64,000 nt of DNA from Lutimaribacter_A marinistellae (GTDB taxonomy: Bacteria; Pseudomonadota; Alphaproteobacteria; Rhodobacterales; Rhodobacteraceae). A program made the position numbers and the translations under genes. Under the pieces are notes generated by a model. That model was not told the origin of the DNA. It saw only the letters and a program-made list of their open reading frames with translations, and made no database searches. This document shows positions 23,684 to 31,941 of this stretch, one piece after another; position 1 is the stretch's first letter; every line of letters starts with the position of its first letter. The stretch lies in contig NZ_JBHRXI010000004.1 of NCBI RefSeq assembly GCF_042648365.1, positions 186,001 to 250,000 on the forward strand, written 5' to 3'.

Positions 23684-26600
23684 ATGATTGATCTTCAAAA
23701 AATTCATGGATTTGAAACGGGCAAACGCGACTCTTTTGAGGCACTGATAAAGATTCTGGCGCGAAGAGAACCGCCTGAAAACGCGTACGAATTTCAGCCA
23801 AACGATGGCAGAGGCGGTGATGGTGGCGTTGAAGCCATCTGGAAACTGAATAGCGGTGACAAGATTGGCTACCAATCCAAGTTCTTTGAAGTACTTGGGG
23901 ATACCCAGTGGAAGCAAATGGATAAGTCTGTCCAGCAAGCGCTGAAGACCCATCCAGAGTTAAAAAGGTATGTTTTTGCACTGCCGCTCGACTTCACTCC
24001 TAAGCGAGGGTCAAAGGCGAAGGGTAAATCACAACAAGAAAAATGGGATGATCGCGTTGCGGCCTGGAAAGCTCTGGCTGCCAAAAGTTCAATTTCGATT
24101 GAGTTCGAATTTTGGGGGGCGACGGTCATCAATGACAAGCTTCTGGTCAACGATAATCTCGCATTGCAGCGTTTTTGGTTCGGCGGCGACGTCCTCGACG
24201 ACGCGTGGTTCAGCAGCCAAGTCAAGGCGGCAACACTAAAATTAGACGATCGATTCAACCCTGAAGACCATGTCGAAGTATCAATCGAAGCAATGTTCGA
24301 CGCTATCGTCAGAGGGCCAAAATCGCGTGCTCGTCTTCATGATGCCTTTGCGGCTTTGGCAAGCAACAGAGTGCCCTCAATCGAGTTTACCACAACTTTG
24401 CTGAAACCAGATCCCAAGGTTTTGGCAGAAGCGAGTTCACTCTGGACTGAACTTGTTGAGATGCAGGCGCTCATCGATCAGGAGCCAACGATAAAGTGGA
24501 ATTTGGCAAAGGCCAAAGGAAAGCTGGATGAGCTACACAGACTTGCATGGAACCTGGAACGGCCATTCTCAACTATTGATAGCAAGAAACTAGAGGAACC
24601 CGAAAAACAGAAGTTCACGGTTGTTAAAGATAGCCTGAGAGACCTTCAGGCGGCTCTTGCCACGCTTGACGACGCGCTCAGACAACATGACTGGTCGGCA
24701 GAAGCCGCAAAGGCTGCGATTGTCCTTGGGGAAGCAGGCTCAGGCAAATCGCATTCGCTTGGAGAAGCCGCAACACAACGTGTTCAAGACGGTTTGCCGA
24801 CCATCGTTATTCTGGGTCAAGACTTGTCTGACGCTCCATTTTGGCCGCAACTCGGCGGCCTCTTGGGACTTGAAGCAAAAACCCCAGATGAAATTCTAGG
24901 TGTCTTGGATGCAGCAGGTTCCAAAAAAGGAAAAAGGACTCTCCTTTTCTTTGACGCCATCAACGAAGGCGCGGGCGCGACCTATTGGATGCACTGGATA
25001 CCTCAAGTAATCGACGCGCTACGACCATATCCTTACATCGCTGCCGTCTTTTCTTGCCGAGATGTCTACTCAAGGTATGCAATTCCTGAAAACCTACTTC
25101 AAACCGTTCCAGTCTTCAGCATGCAAGGTTTCTTCAGCATTGAAGAACGAGAACGTGCCGCAATCCAATACCTAGATAACAAAGGCATATCTCGCCCCAA
25201 CACGCCCTGGCTCTCCCCCGAGTTCACCAACCCGCTCTTCCTGAAGAGCACAAGCGAAGCACTGCTCGAAAAAGGTGAGGCAGAGTTTCCAAGAGGTTTG
25301 CAAGGCGTTTCGGAGTTGATGGCATTCTATCTCGACGGGATCGCTTCCAGAACTGGCGTGCGTTCTGTTCGACCCGAAGATTTATCATCATCCCTAAAGA
25401 AATTCGTGCAACGCCTCGCAACCACAATGGCAGCCGATGGGCGAGATTTCGTTGAAATTGAAGTTGCCAGCGACCTTGCCCACGAGCAGTTCGGAAGCCG
25501 CCAAGCGCCTGAAGGTAAATCATGGCTGGATGTTTTCGTCCAATCGAGCCTGCTCCGACGAGATCCGCCCCCTTACTCGAAGAACATCGACCCGCTGAAC
25601 CCCCCTTCCGAGTTGATCAGGTTCTCCTTTCAACGTTTCCAGGACTACCTTATGGCCGACGCGTTAGTCGAAAAGGTAGTGGCAGCTAGGGATTCCGCGA
25701 GCGCCAATTCGTGGTCGATCATTAAACTGGGGCGGAAGTTCCTAGAACAGATTGGCATCCAGAAGGCTCGCACTCAATCGCGGGCGGAATTTGAGGCTGG
25801 AGGACCGCTGAACTTCCTTTTTTATGACAACGAAATTTCGAGCCAGATTCGCCACGAATACGTTGGACTTGTGGGCGCATTGTCGACGATCTACCCAGAA
25901 AAACTTGGCACCGAGTTCGCCGTCGAGGTGCCAGATTGGCAAAGTCACTGGGAAGATGGAACGCTTCAACAGGGCTTTGCCGAAAGCTTCAAATGGAGAA
26001 AGTTGGAGGCATTCACAAATGGCGCTAGAGACCTCCTCAACGCTCTGGACGGTTACTCTGTCGACCCTCAAGCCTTGCTGCTGGAAGTGTCCATCACAAT
26101 CGATCACCCGTACAATGCGAAGTTTCTGAACACGCACCTAAAAAGCTTTGGGATGGCAGAGCGAGACAGTCACTGGACCCGCTGGATCAACTGGGCGTCC
26201 AGAGAAGAGTTCGGCCAGATCGATCGCATCATCTCTTGGGCAATGTCGACAAAAGACCGGAAAACCGACGCTAGGCACATGGAGTTGGCTTCTTTGATCC
26301 TGTCATGGTCCTTGTCGTCATCCCACATAACTTTGCGGGATCGTTCGACTAAGGCGCTGACCTCACTGTTCTTAAGCAGGTCAGAAGTATTCGACTTTGT
26401 TTTTGGGGAAATGCACTCCTGCAATGATCCCTACGTGGTTGAGAGACTTTATGCTGCAGCTTTTGGAGCCTGCTGCATCGATCCCAGTGTGGAGCGAATC
26501 AGGACGTACTCGCGCCTGGTCTTCGCAAAGGCTTTTGCTGAAGGTGTGCCGCCGGTCTCGTTAATGACTAGGGATTACGCTCTGGGGATCGTTGAACTCG

Positions 26601-28288
26601 CATCACACATCAACGCCCTGGAAGCGGATGTAAAACTCGAAAATTGTTATCACCCCTTCGGCTCAGAAGAGCCGACATTCGGTCTGACAGAAGAGCAGGT
26701 CGAGAAAATCGCCGATAGTCGTGGCGGCAAGTCAATCTTCAGGTCCGCGTCGAGTGAGTGGGGTGACTACGGCAAGTATAGCATCCCTGGGCGAGTGCGT
26801 GGCTTCCTAACCACACGACTTACGGAACCCAAACCCGTCGCGGCTTCAGAAGTGAAAGACCGCTTCAAAGCTGAAGTCATTGATCCCTATGCAGAAAGAG
26901 TGGCGGCGCTTGAGGTATACGAACAGGCATCAATCGTTCCAATCGAAATCATTCTGCGGACGATTATCGATGTGGATGGCAATGAGGCGGAAGAGGAAGC
27001 CATCGAATTGGAGGTGGAGGGAAAAGACATTGAAATCAGCAAGGAAGATGCCCTGGCTGAGCTGAATGAACTGCTAGATACGGAAGAACAGAAGCGATTA
27101 GTTGATGAATATTTCAACGATGCTGCGGGCCATGGTGACTACGAGACAATCAGCGTTCAACAGTGCCGTCTCTGGATTACTAAGCGAGCCTACGAACTGG
27201 GGTGGACGGAAGAATTGTTCCCAAGGGATGGGCAAGGTGGAAGCTACTCACGCCACGAAAACGACCTTGAGCGCATAGGAAAAAAGTACCAACGCATTGC
27301 TCTTGATGAATTGCAAGCCAGGCTAGCAGATAACTTCTGGGTCCTCGAAGGCTGGCCGGAGCGACCTCACCGGTATCGGTATAGCCATCATGAATTCCGC
27401 CGAAACATCGAGCCCACCATCCTGCCCACTGCAACCCGTTACCCTTCCGCACCGGACGCTAACATTGACTGGATGTCCGAACCTCAGATCGTGCTACCGG
27501 AAGTAGCCGAAGAAAAGTTGAAAGAGTGGCCGTTCACAGAAGACCCCACTCAAGCAATCTCGGACAAACTGGTTCGAGTGGATGAGAACAAAAGACGATG
27601 GTTGGTACTTTACGAATTTAATCTGGCGGAAGCGTACTACGCAAAACCGAGGCCTGGAGACCACGGCAAACGATATGAAGAGTTCAGGTTCTTCTACTGT
27701 GTATTTGTAAGGAAAGGGAAAGCCACTGATTTCACAGAATATCTTGCTACCGAAGCGAGCCTGAGTGTTAACGACTTTCAACCCCGAGAATTCACTGATG
27801 GCCCATTCTTACGCGAAGCATTCTGGCGCGACACCTGGAAATCAACGAAATTTGACCAGCACATTTGGAGGGCACCACCCGACTGTGATTTTGCTATCCC
27901 GGTGGCTCACTACCATTGGGAAAGCCACCTCGACAAAACTCTGCCTGAAGGTTTTACAAACTACATGCCGCAAAAATGGTTCGCTGAAGAACTAGGCCTG
28001 TCTATGTCTTCGGAGGGACCTCAGTACTGGATCGACAATGCTGGAAACACGGTTGTGCAATCGCAACGGCCAGTGGGTCATCAGACAGCCGTGGTCATAG
28101 ATGAGGCTGCGCTTCGTCGGTATGCAGATGAGAGCCAAATTGAACCAGTTTGGATAATGATCGCAGAGCGCAACACATGGCCTAGTGGTGCAAACGATGA
28201 GTCCTGCTGGAGAAGGTCTGAAGGCGCAGTCTGGTTCGATGGCACTGAATGGCAACAGGTTGGCTGGAACAATGATACCAAACGGTAA
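23684..28288 (+). CDS. Avs-like STAND NTPase with N-terminal PD-(D/E)xK-type nuclease domain (candidate antiphage protein)
   Basis: A 1534-aa protein. Residues 40-70 contain GRGGDGGVEAIW, then IGYQSKFF, a D...E...QxK layout typical of Mrr/Cap4-like PD-(D/E)xK nucleases. Walker A is GEAGSGKSH (349-357), Walker B is TLLFFDAINEG (419-429), the sensor-like SCRD is at 457-460, a NPLFL motif is near 516, and RFSFQRFQDYLMADAL (646-661) closes the NTPase. About 870 C-terminal residues are helical and repeat-like, the usual place of the target sensor. Avs proteins have this architecture and length and detect phage proteins, then activate the nuclease. Family is inferred from architecture, and the trigger is unknown. 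It is visibly AT-richer than the host. Confidence 0.75.
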   Translation: MIDLQKIHGFETGKRDSFEALIKILARREPPENAYEFQPNDGRGGDGGVEAIWKLNSGDKIGYQSKFFEVLGDTQWKQMDKSVQQALKTHPELKRYVFALPLDFTPKRGSKAKGKSQQEKWDDRVAAWKALAAKSSISIEFEFWGATVINDKLLVNDNLALQRFWFGGDVLDDAWFSSQVKAATLKLDDRFNPEDHVEVSIEAMFDAIVRGPKSRARLHDAFAALASNRVPSIEFTTTLLKPDPKVLAEASSLWTELVEMQALIDQEPTIKWNLAKAKGKLDELHRLAWNLERPFSTIDSKKLEEPEKQKFTVVKDSLRDLQAALATLDDALRQHDWSAEAAKAAIVLGEAGSGKSHSLGEAATQRVQDGLPTIVILGQDLSDAPFWPQLGGLLGLEAKTPDEILGVLDAAGSKKGKRTLLFFDAINEGAGATYWMHWIPQVIDALRPYPYIAAVFSCRDVYSRYAIPENLLQTVPVFSMQGFFSIEERERAAIQYLDNKGISRPNTPWLSPEFTNPLFLKSTSEALLEKGEAEFPRGLQGVSELMAFYLDGIASRTGVRSVRPEDLSSSLKKFVQRLATTMAADGRDFVEIEVASDLAHEQFGSRQAPEGKSWLDVFVQSSLLRRDPPPYSKNIDPLNPPSELIRFSFQRFQDYLMADALVEKVVAARDSASANSWSIIKLGRKFLEQIGIQKARTQSRAEFEAGGPLNFLFYDNEISSQIRHEYVGLVGALSTIYPEKLGTEFAVEVPDWQSHWEDGTLQQGFAESFKWRKLEAFTNGARDLLNALDGYSVDPQALLLEVSITIDHPYNAKFLNTHLKSFGMAERDSHWTRWINWASREEFGQIDRIISWAMSTKDRKTDARHMELASLILSWSLSSSHITLRDRSTKALTSLFLSRSEVFDFVFGEMHSCNDPYVVERLYAAAFGACCIDPSVERIRTYSRLVFAKAFAEGVPPVSLMTRDYALGIVELASHINALEADVKLENCYHPFGSEEPTFGLTEEQVEKIADSRGGKSIFRSASSEWGDYGKYSIPGRVRGFLTTRLTEPKPVAASEVKDRFKAEVIDPYAERVAALEVYEQASIVPIEIILRTIIDVDGNEAEEEAIELEVEGKDIEISKEDALAELNELLDTEEQKRLVDEYFNDAAGHGDYETISVQQCRLWITKRAYELGWTEELFPRDGQGGSYSRHENDLERIGKKYQRIALDELQARLADNFWVLEGWPERPHRYRYSHHEFRRNIEPTILPTATRYPSAPDANIDWMSEPQIVLPEVAEEKLKEWPFTEDPTQAISDKLVRVDENKRRWLVLYEFNLAEAYYAKPRPGDHGKRYEEFRFFYCVFVRKGKATDFTEYLATEASLSVNDFQPREFTDGPFLREAFWRDTWKSTKFDQHIWRAPPDCDFAIPVAHYHWESHLDKTLPEGFTNYMPQKWFAEELGLSMSSEGPQYWIDNAGNTVVQSQRPVGHQTAVVIDEAALRRYADESQIEPVWIMIAERNTWPSGANDESCWRRSEGAVWFDGTEWQQVGWNNDTKR

Positions 28289-28319
28289 TCGACCCGAGAA
28301 AATCAGCCGCAACTCCAGC

Positions 28320-28365
28320 AATGTGTATCACACATTGACACATGTATCTTCTTGTGATACACATT
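28320..28365 (+). promoter_or_regulatory. higBA promoter with perfect 13-bp inverted repeat operator
   Basis: AATGTGTATCACA (28320-28332) and TGTGATACACATT (28353-28365) are exact inverted repeats. A consensus TTGACA (-35) lies between them at 28335-28340, and GATACA or ATACAC within the right arm can serve as -10. HigA-type antitoxins autorepress by binding such palindromes. Initiation would fall about at the higB ATG. Confidence 0.75.
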
Positions 28366-28369
28366 CGAC

Positions 28370-28651
28370 ATGATCCAAAACACCAAGGGCAAACTCGCTG
28401 CCAATGCCGTTAAGGGCAAGTACGGCAAAGGCTTCCCGGGTGACTTGGTGAAGCGCACGCGGGCGATGCTTTCGGCGCTGGATGCTGCGGTGGTTGTGGA
28501 GGATTTGCGGTTCCCGCCCGGCAACCACCTGGAAGAACTGAAAGGGGATCGGGCCGGGCAACACTCCGTGCGGATCAACGGGCAATGGCGTATCTGCTTT
28601 GTCTGGACGCCGAACGGCCCCGCCGATGTCGAGATTGTGGACTACCATTGA
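28370..28651 (+). CDS. higB: HigB-family (RelE-type) toxin
   Basis: A 93-aa protein, the usual HigB length. The fold markers are FPGDLVKRTRAMLSALD, DLRFPPGNHLEELKGDRAG, QHSVRINGQWRICFVW and VEIVDYH. RelE/HigB toxins cleave mRNA at the ribosome when freed from antitoxin. The ATG follows the operator by four bases and has no ribosome site, so it may be translated from a leaderless transcript. higA follows 12 bp downstream, the toxin-first order of higBA. Confidence 0.9.
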   Translation: MIQNTKGKLAANAVKGKYGKGFPGDLVKRTRAMLSALDAAVVVEDLRFPPGNHLEELKGDRAGQHSVRINGQWRICFVWTPNGPADVEIVDYH

Positions 28652-28663
28652 GAGGATACGCTG

Positions 28664-28957
28664 ATGAGCTTGCTTGAAGACCCGATGCACCCCGGTGAAG
28701 TCCTGAAAGAGCTTTACCTTGATCCCCTGGAGATGGGGGCCATCGCGTTTGCGCGGCGTCTGGGCGTGCCTCGGACGCGGATCGAGCGGCTGATTAAAGG
28801 CACGACTGGGATCACGCCTGACACAGCGCTGCGCCTCGCCCGTGTGTTCAATACGACCCCGGCCTACTGGGTGAACTTGCAGACAAACTACGACATGGCG
28901 CTTGCTACGAAGGAGATTGACGTGTCTGATATCGAACCGGTTGTTGATGCAGAGTAG
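28664..28957 (+). CDS. higA: HigA-family antitoxin (XRE helix-turn-helix)
   Basis: A 97-aa protein with the HigA opening HPGEVLKELYLDPLEMGAIA, a helix-turn-helix (FARRLGVPRTRIERLIKGTT) and TPDTALRLARVFNTTPAYWV. It neutralises HigB and probably represses the operon at the palindrome upstream of higB. A GAGAGGAT ribosome site precedes the ATG. Together with higB it may stabilise the mobile element. Confidence 0.92.
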   Translation: MSLLEDPMHPGEVLKELYLDPLEMGAIAFARRLGVPRTRIERLIKGTTGITPDTALRLARVFNTTPAYWVNLQTNYDMALATKEIDVSDIEPVVDAE

Positions 28958-29201
28958 GCGTCAATGAAGCAAAGAAGGAGATTTGCCAATTGCTTACCTC
29001 TGAGTTCATCGCAGCTTGTATGTCTTTTGCGCGTTTGCGCGATTGACAAAAAGCCGAGACAACCGAAACGTCCAGATGTATTGCCGTGGGCACGAGTGTT
29101 CTTCGCATTCGGTTCCATAACATATAACTATGTAGGTCGGGGTCCCGAACGCTTTCAGTGTTCAGGCGATCTGGCGAGGAATACTATCATTTGAGATACT
29201 T

Positions 29202-30206
29202 ATGGATATGATGCATTCAGCAAAGCGCGTCGCTGTCGAGTTCTTACAGAAGTTCGGAACAGTCTTAGGCTTCTTTGCTCTGATTTTTCTCGGGATATTG
29301 TTCTACCTGTTTGGATACTTTCATTCCCCAGTTCCAGAAGACGCCAAAGATGAATTGGTTTGGTATGCTCAGATCGCGCTTGATCTTGGAAGGCTCATTC
29401 TCATCAGCGCCATTCTTGGTGCTTTTGTTAGGTTCTTACACACATTTAAAGCTATCAGAGAAGTGGTTACAGACGTTTTCTATGGTGACGACATACTTAG
29501 AAGACGGAAAGATATCGATCAAATTTGGGCAAAACTGAGCAAGCATATTTTCATCCCCGATTTCTCCAACGAAAACGGCTTGAGCGATGATTTGCAGGAT
29601 AGAATTGTTGAGCAACTGAAGGAGGGGATGAAGCACAACAAAACATTCTATGTCAGGTCGAGCGACCGCACAATCACAGTCAAATGGGCCGATGCTGACA
29701 ACAACATTATCGACATCGTTGATTCATCTGTTGAGGAGTATGTCCCTTTCGAGAAGGGCGGCAAGATTACCTGGGAGCATGTTTTTTCGGCAGGAGATGG
29801 AGCGAAGAACGACGACTATTCTCCAGACTTCAGCGTGATAATCGACGGAAACACTGTTGTTCCCGAAAAGAAACAAGACGAGGCAGGAACCACGCTCACG
29901 TATGCTTGTGCGATGGAGGGAAGAGATCTATACAAAGTGACAAAGCGGTCCACACGAAAATGGGACATACAAGCTGACCCGTTGATCGTGTTTATTTCAA
30001 AACACATCGTTGAGTCTTTACGCTTAGAGATCAACTGCTTAGATGACGACATCCGACCATTTTTTGAAGAACATCACTTGACGGACAAATTTTTTGTGCA
30101 GCCTAACGAAGCAGGTGAGCAAAGACCGTCTGACTATGTTACACGCTGTACAGCACCGATTCTTCCAGGCGATGGATTTACCATAGGGTTAATCAAAGTT
30201 GCTTGA
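29202..30206 (+). CDS. Unknown protein with two N-terminal membrane helices and a soluble domain
   Basis: A 334-aa protein. Two hydrophobic helices (FGTVLGFFALIFLGILFYLF at about 18-38 and IALDLGRLILISAILGAFVR at about 57-76) form a hairpin, followed by FYGDDILRRRKDIDQIWAKL and a mixed, strand-rich cytosolic domain of about 230 residues. It resembles no named family that I can identify. It is low in GC, sits in the cargo of the mobile element near the STAND gene and higBA, and has its own 244-bp upstream region. Two-TM effectors are frequent in defence loci, but no cyclase or sensor partner is adjacent, so this is a lead only. Confidence 0.6.
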   Translation: MDMMHSAKRVAVEFLQKFGTVLGFFALIFLGILFYLFGYFHSPVPEDAKDELVWYAQIALDLGRLILISAILGAFVRFLHTFKAIREVVTDVFYGDDILRRRKDIDQIWAKLSKHIFIPDFSNENGLSDDLQDRIVEQLKEGMKHNKTFYVRSSDRTITVKWADADNNIIDIVDSSVEEYVPFEKGGKITWEHVFSAGDGAKNDDYSPDFSVIIDGNTVVPEKKQDEAGTTLTYACAMEGRDLYKVTKRSTRKWDIQADPLIVFISKHIVESLRLEINCLDDDIRPFFEEHHLTDKFFVQPNEAGEQRPSDYVTRCTAPILPGDGFTIGLIKVA

Positions 30207-30339
30207 ACCTTACAAAATAGTTTGCATGGGTAAGCTGTTGTTATTACATATGGTCTAGGCAGAGATGCAGAAACCTAACCTTCGAAAGGTAAGTGCGATG
30301 ATGAAGTCCAAAGAGACTCTCGTATAAGCTATTGAATAC

Positions 30340-30375
30340 ACATGAAAAGGCCCGCTACGGCGGGCCTTTTCATGT
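30340..30375. terminator. Strong bidirectional intrinsic terminator
   Basis: Perfect 16-bp arms ACATGAAAAGGCCCGC (30340-30355) and GCGGGCCTTTTCATGT (30360-30375) enclose TACG. The T-run on each strand follows the GC-rich part of the stem. It separates the plus-strand cargo from the minus-strand relaxase gene ending at 30388. Confidence 0.9.
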
Positions 30376-30387
30376 GGAGTGATCTCA

Positions 30388-31941
30388 TCAATGCCTCAAC
30401 CCCCGCTCGGCATGCGCTTCCTGGCTGTCTAGCCGTCCCTCAATCTCTCCGCGGCGGCTTTCGCTAAGGTCAAGCTCTGCTGCAAGCTCTCGTTCAGCGT
30501 CTTGTAGCTCGCCTCGTCGTTCAGCAATCCTTTCAAGGCCTTCATGGATGCGGCTTGTGAACGAATGAGCAAGGTCACGCAGTCTTTCAAGCCAGCCAGC
30601 TCCCTCTCGATCCTGCCGGTCGAGCGTGTTTCCAAGGCGGTCAAATCCCTCGCGGAGGCCTCTGAGGCCGTTACCAACCGCTCGACGCAGGCGAGCAAGT
30701 CGCGTTCCAAGGCTGTCAGTTGGGTCATCTAATCCTCCTCGATCCGAATGCAGGTGACGTGTTGGCCGCCCATCGTGCAGCTCCTGAGCCGCGTCTTCGA
30801 TGGGTCCAGGATCAGCCAGGTCCCCTCGGGCCGCTCGATCCGTGTCAGGCCCAGTTCCGTCAGCTCCGAGCGCGTCAGATGCACCGTCCAGAAGAAGCTC
30901 GCGGCCATCATCGAGGCGATCCCCGTCAACACCATCGCCACGATCAGCCAGGGTGAGATCGTCAGCCAAAGGCGGATCGACCTCAGTCGCGTCTCGAACA
31001 GGATCGCGGTCTCGTTCTGAAAGCGGCGCGTATCGCTCGCGATGGTATGCTGCGCGGCGCCCACAATGTTCTTCAAATCGATCCTGAAGTTCTTGAGCTG
31101 GGACGAGATCGAGGCGACGTGCTCGGCCCGGATCGTGTCGAGTTCCGCGTTCAGCTTCTCGCTCAGCCGGGTCGGCTTGCCAGTCTTCATGGAAAATCTC
31201 TCCTTTCAGCCGCCAGCGCTCGCCGGTGTCGGGGTCGCGGGCGGTGATGTAGGCCTTGCCGGTGCGTGGCAGGTCAAAGCCAGCGTCGGTGAGCGCGTCG
31301 ATCATCGTCGCGCGGTCGGTGATCAGCCCGAGGTCAATCTGGTCCTGTATCCAGGCATGCAGCTCGTCCCGACCTTGGGCGCGGGTTGGGGCCTCGATGG
31401 TGTCGCGGACGTCCTGTGCCCGGTCTACGTCCATCGGATCGGCCCAGCCGTACCGCTGGTTCATCACGTCCCGCAGGCTGTCATAGGCGTCCTGGTAACC
31501 CGGCGGCGCGATATTGAGGCTCTTTCCCGTCGTCAGCTCCAGGCGCGGCGTGCAGAAATGAAGCTCGACCCGGCCTTCGTGGCGATGGCGGACCCAGAGC
31601 ACCTCATATTGCTCAGGGTCCAGCCCCGCGAAGGCCAGATGCTCGAACCCGTCCATGACCTCGGTCTGCTGGTCCTCGGTCGGGTCGTCGCTGTCGGCAA
31701 AGCTGATCACGCCCGCCCGGTAGGTCCATTGGTGACGGCTGGCGTCTATTAGCGCCTCAGTGCGTTCGGGGTTGCCGCGCAGGACCTCGGGCAACGGGTC
31801 GCGCTTGACGGTGACCGGCTGGCCGTCTGCATCGCGGATCAGATCGCGGTTGCCGTCATAGGCCAGCACACGCTCGGCTACGAGATACCCGACCGGCCCC
31901 GCGCCTGCGCCTTTGCCGTTGGGGAAGAACTTGATCAGCAC
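30388..31941 (-). CDS. Relaxase/mobilization nuclease (MobA/VirD2-like)
   Basis: A 517-aa protein. The N-terminal relaxase domain has PVGYLVAE with a candidate catalytic Tyr20 and the metal-binding HRHEGRVELHF motif (His119, His121, His128). The C-terminal half (about 250-504) is Asp/Arg-rich and overprinted by two nested genes in another frame. It should nick an oriT to start conjugal mobilization with MobC. A GTG start at 31941 overlaps the mobC stop by seven bases. The catalytic Tyr choice is tentative, and the oriT was not located. Confidence 0.85.
   Translation of the reverse strand: MLIKFFPNGKGAGAGPVGYLVAERVLAYDGNRDLIRDADGQPVTVKRDPLPEVLRGNPERTEALIDASRHQWTYRAGVISFADSDDPTEDQQTEVMDGFEHLAFAGLDPEQYEVLWVRHRHEGRVELHFCTPRLELTTGKSLNIAPPGYQDAYDSLRDVMNQRYGWADPMDVDRAQDVRDTIEAPTRAQGRDELHAWIQDQIDLGLITDRATMIDALTDAGFDLPRTGKAYITARDPDTGERWRLKGEIFHEDWQADPAEREAERGTRHDPGRARRLDLVPAQELQDRFEEHCGRRAAYHRERYAPLSERDRDPVRDATEVDPPLADDLTLADRGDGVDGDRLDDGRELLLDGASDALGADGTGPDTDRAARGDLADPGPIEDAAQELHDGRPTRHLHSDRGGLDDPTDSLGTRLARLRRAVGNGLRGLREGFDRLGNTLDRQDREGAGWLERLRDLAHSFTSRIHEGLERIAERRGELQDAERELAAELDLSESRRGEIEGRLDSQEAHAERGLRH
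30429..30728 (-). CDS. MbeD/MobD-like mobilization protein nested in the relaxase gene
   Basis: A 99-aa helical, coiled-coil-rich protein (MTQLTALERDLLACVERLVT; ARDLTALETRSTGRIERELA; LQQSLTLAKAAAERLR). Its start immediately follows the stop of the MbeB-like gene (TAGATG), in the same frame and inside the relaxase gene in the +1 relation. ColE1-type plasmids have mbeB and mbeD nested in mbeA in the same way. Role in mobilization is inferred from this layout. Confidence 0.65.
   Translation of the reverse strand: MTQLTALERDLLACVERLVTASEASARDLTALETRSTGRIERELAGLKDCVTLLIRSQAASMKALKGLLNDEASYKTLNESLQQSLTLAKAAAERLRDG
30729..31190 (-). CDS. MbeB/MobB-like mobilization membrane protein nested in the relaxase gene
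   Basis: A 153-aa protein with an N-terminal coiled segment (LNAELDTIRAEHVASISSQL) and one strong membrane span (LTISPWLIVAMVLTGIASMM), followed by a short outer tail with LTRIERPEGTWLILDP. It is encoded wholly within the relaxase gene in another frame. The resemblance to MbeB/MobB proteins (coiled coil plus TM) and to the ColE1 mob gene nesting supports a role in tethering the relaxosome. Confidence 0.7.
   Translation of the reverse strand: MKTGKPTRLSEKLNAELDTIRAEHVASISSQLKNFRIDLKNIVGAAQHTIASDTRRFQNETAILFETRLRSIRLWLTISPWLIVAMVLTGIASMMAASFFWTVHLTRSELTELGLTRIERPEGTWLILDPSKTRLRSCTMGGQHVTCIRIEED

Noticed and set aside
28320..28365. Palindrome before higB as a transcription terminator for the STAND gene
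   Set aside because: The 20-nt loop contains TTGACA and there is no T-tract. An operator fits better.
30298..30330. Nine-codon frame (ATGATGAAG...) before the cargo terminator
   Set aside because: Too short and without context to call a peptide gene.
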